DNA of 64,000 nucleotides. It comes from Streptomyces sp. SID5910 (GTDB taxonomy: Bacteria; Actinomycetota; Actinomycetes; Streptomycetales; Streptomycetaceae). Numbering within the stretch: position 1 is the stretch's first letter; every line of letters starts with the position of its first letter. Below, one piece after another: positions 63,603 to 64,000 of this stretch. A model generated the notes under the pieces. It was not told the DNA's origin. It made no database searches and worked only from the letters and a program-made list of their open reading frames with translations. The stretch is taken from assembly GCF_009862125.1 (NCBI RefSeq), contig NZ_WWHX01000901.1, forward strand, positions 1 through 64,000, in the 5' to 3' direction. The position numbers and the translations under genes are program-made.

Positions 63603-64000
63603 TCACCCCCGTGCCTTCGCGAGCCACGCAAGGGCCTTCGCGTTGTCGTCCGGACCCTCGTTTTCGGCTGCGTGCCAGTGCTCGACGTGCACCGTCGCGC
63701 CGCCCGCCGTACTGCCGCCGAACGGCGACGTGCTGCCGTACGCACCGGCCGCGCCGGCATACGCGGAACCGAGCTGGGGCAGCGTCGGCGTAGGCACGAG
63801 GTTGGCCATGGTCCGGGCGACCGCGCCCTCGCCGGAGCGGATGCCCTCGACGATGCCGGCGGGAATCCACCGGCCGATCCGGTCACGCATCACCTTGCTC
63901 GGGCTGGCGATGCCGAGAGCCTTGGCGACCGGCCCGGGGATGATGCTCTTGGCCCAGCCAATCAGCGTGTCCTTGAGCCACGAGCCCATGCTCTTGATGC
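63603..64000 (-). CDS. Tail tape-measure protein, C-terminal part (runs off right edge)
   Basis: About 132 residues to the stop at 63603. GSWLKDTLIGWAKSIIPGPVAKALGIASPSKVMRD in pieces (ALGIASPSKVMRD, GRWIPAGIVEGI) is the usual tail of actinophage tape-measure proteins. The frame is open at the window edge. Confidence 0.85.
   Translation of the reverse strand, partial: IKSMGSWLKDTLIGWAKSIIPGPVAKALGIASPSKVMRDRIGRWIPAGIVEGIRSGEGAVARTMANLVPTPTLPQLGSAYAGAAGAYGSTSPFGGSTAGGATVHVEHWHAAENEGPDDNAKALAWLAKARG

Larger units (their letters stand above)
56446..64000 (-). mobile_element. Siphovirus-like prophage late region, incomplete
   Basis: Ten tightly packed minus-strand genes read from the right edge to 56446 in classic late order: tape measure end, distal tail protein, tail/receptor proteins, collagen-like fibre, endolysin, holin, small membrane protein. 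Most neighbours overlap by 1-4 bases. No integrase, attachment site or capsid genes are inside the window, so the element continues to the right. The left border is between 53.6 and 56.4 kb. Confidence 0.8.

Overview
The window is high-GC actinobacterial DNA with Streptomyces-type gene content: a wblA gene beside two ArsA-like ATPases, a Crp regulator, MarP, XRE/DUF5753–DUF397 pairs, frequent GTG starts and many 4-base start/stop overlaps. It contains one tRNA (Pro, anticodon CGG), no rRNA and no CRISPR array.

Region 1 (1–5.0 kb) is a chromosomal flank: the 5' part of a TrkA-N domain protein, a PucR-type regulator with a tandem repeat over its stop codon, a zinc-ribbon protein, a DUF2975/HTH pair with a palindromic operator, and argG with a probable ARG box.

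Region 2 (5.0–29.9 kb) is the highlight: one large, apparently uncharacterised RiPP locus. Its centre (11.6–21.0 kb) is a daptide-type set: an LLM oxidoreductase, a probable leader-recognition protein, a methyltransferase, a class III aminotransferase, an iron-type alcohol dehydrogenase, two 56-residue precursors ending in Thr, an ABC exporter and an intramembrane metalloprotease. In known daptides the C-terminal Thr becomes a dimethylated diamine. Directly downstream lie a class III LanKC lanthipeptide synthetase, a lone YcaO protein and a GPP34 (GOLPH3-like) protein, an unusual combination with daptide genes. Both sides are flanked by deoxysugar genes: five matching the EvaA–E set for dTDP-L-epivancosamine-type aminosugars on the left, and RmlA and RmlB on the right, each side with its own GT2 glycosyltransferase. 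The two glycosyltransferases are paralogues. I infer a C-terminally aminated, dehydrated, possibly YcaO-modified and aminoglycosylated peptide. Small ORFs, palindromes and a strong hairpin behind the precursors suggest further regulatory detail.

Region 3 (29.9–53.5 kb) starts with a decayed stretch, a PIG-L deacetylase and tRNA-Pro. It then returns to conserved core genes: Pr6Pr membrane protein, metallophosphoesterase, YqeY, class A PBP, WblA, two ArsA-like ATPases, Rid protein, hydrolases, Crp, endonuclease III, MarP, NhaA and acetyl-CoA synthetase.

Region 4 (53.7–64 kb) is accessory. It has XRE, ATPase and DUF397-type regulatory genes, one of them frameshifted by a 7-bp tandem repeat. The late genes of a siphovirus-like prophage follow, read right to left: tape-measure C-terminus, distal tail proteins, fibre proteins, endolysin, holin and a small membrane protein. 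The prophage runs off the right edge.
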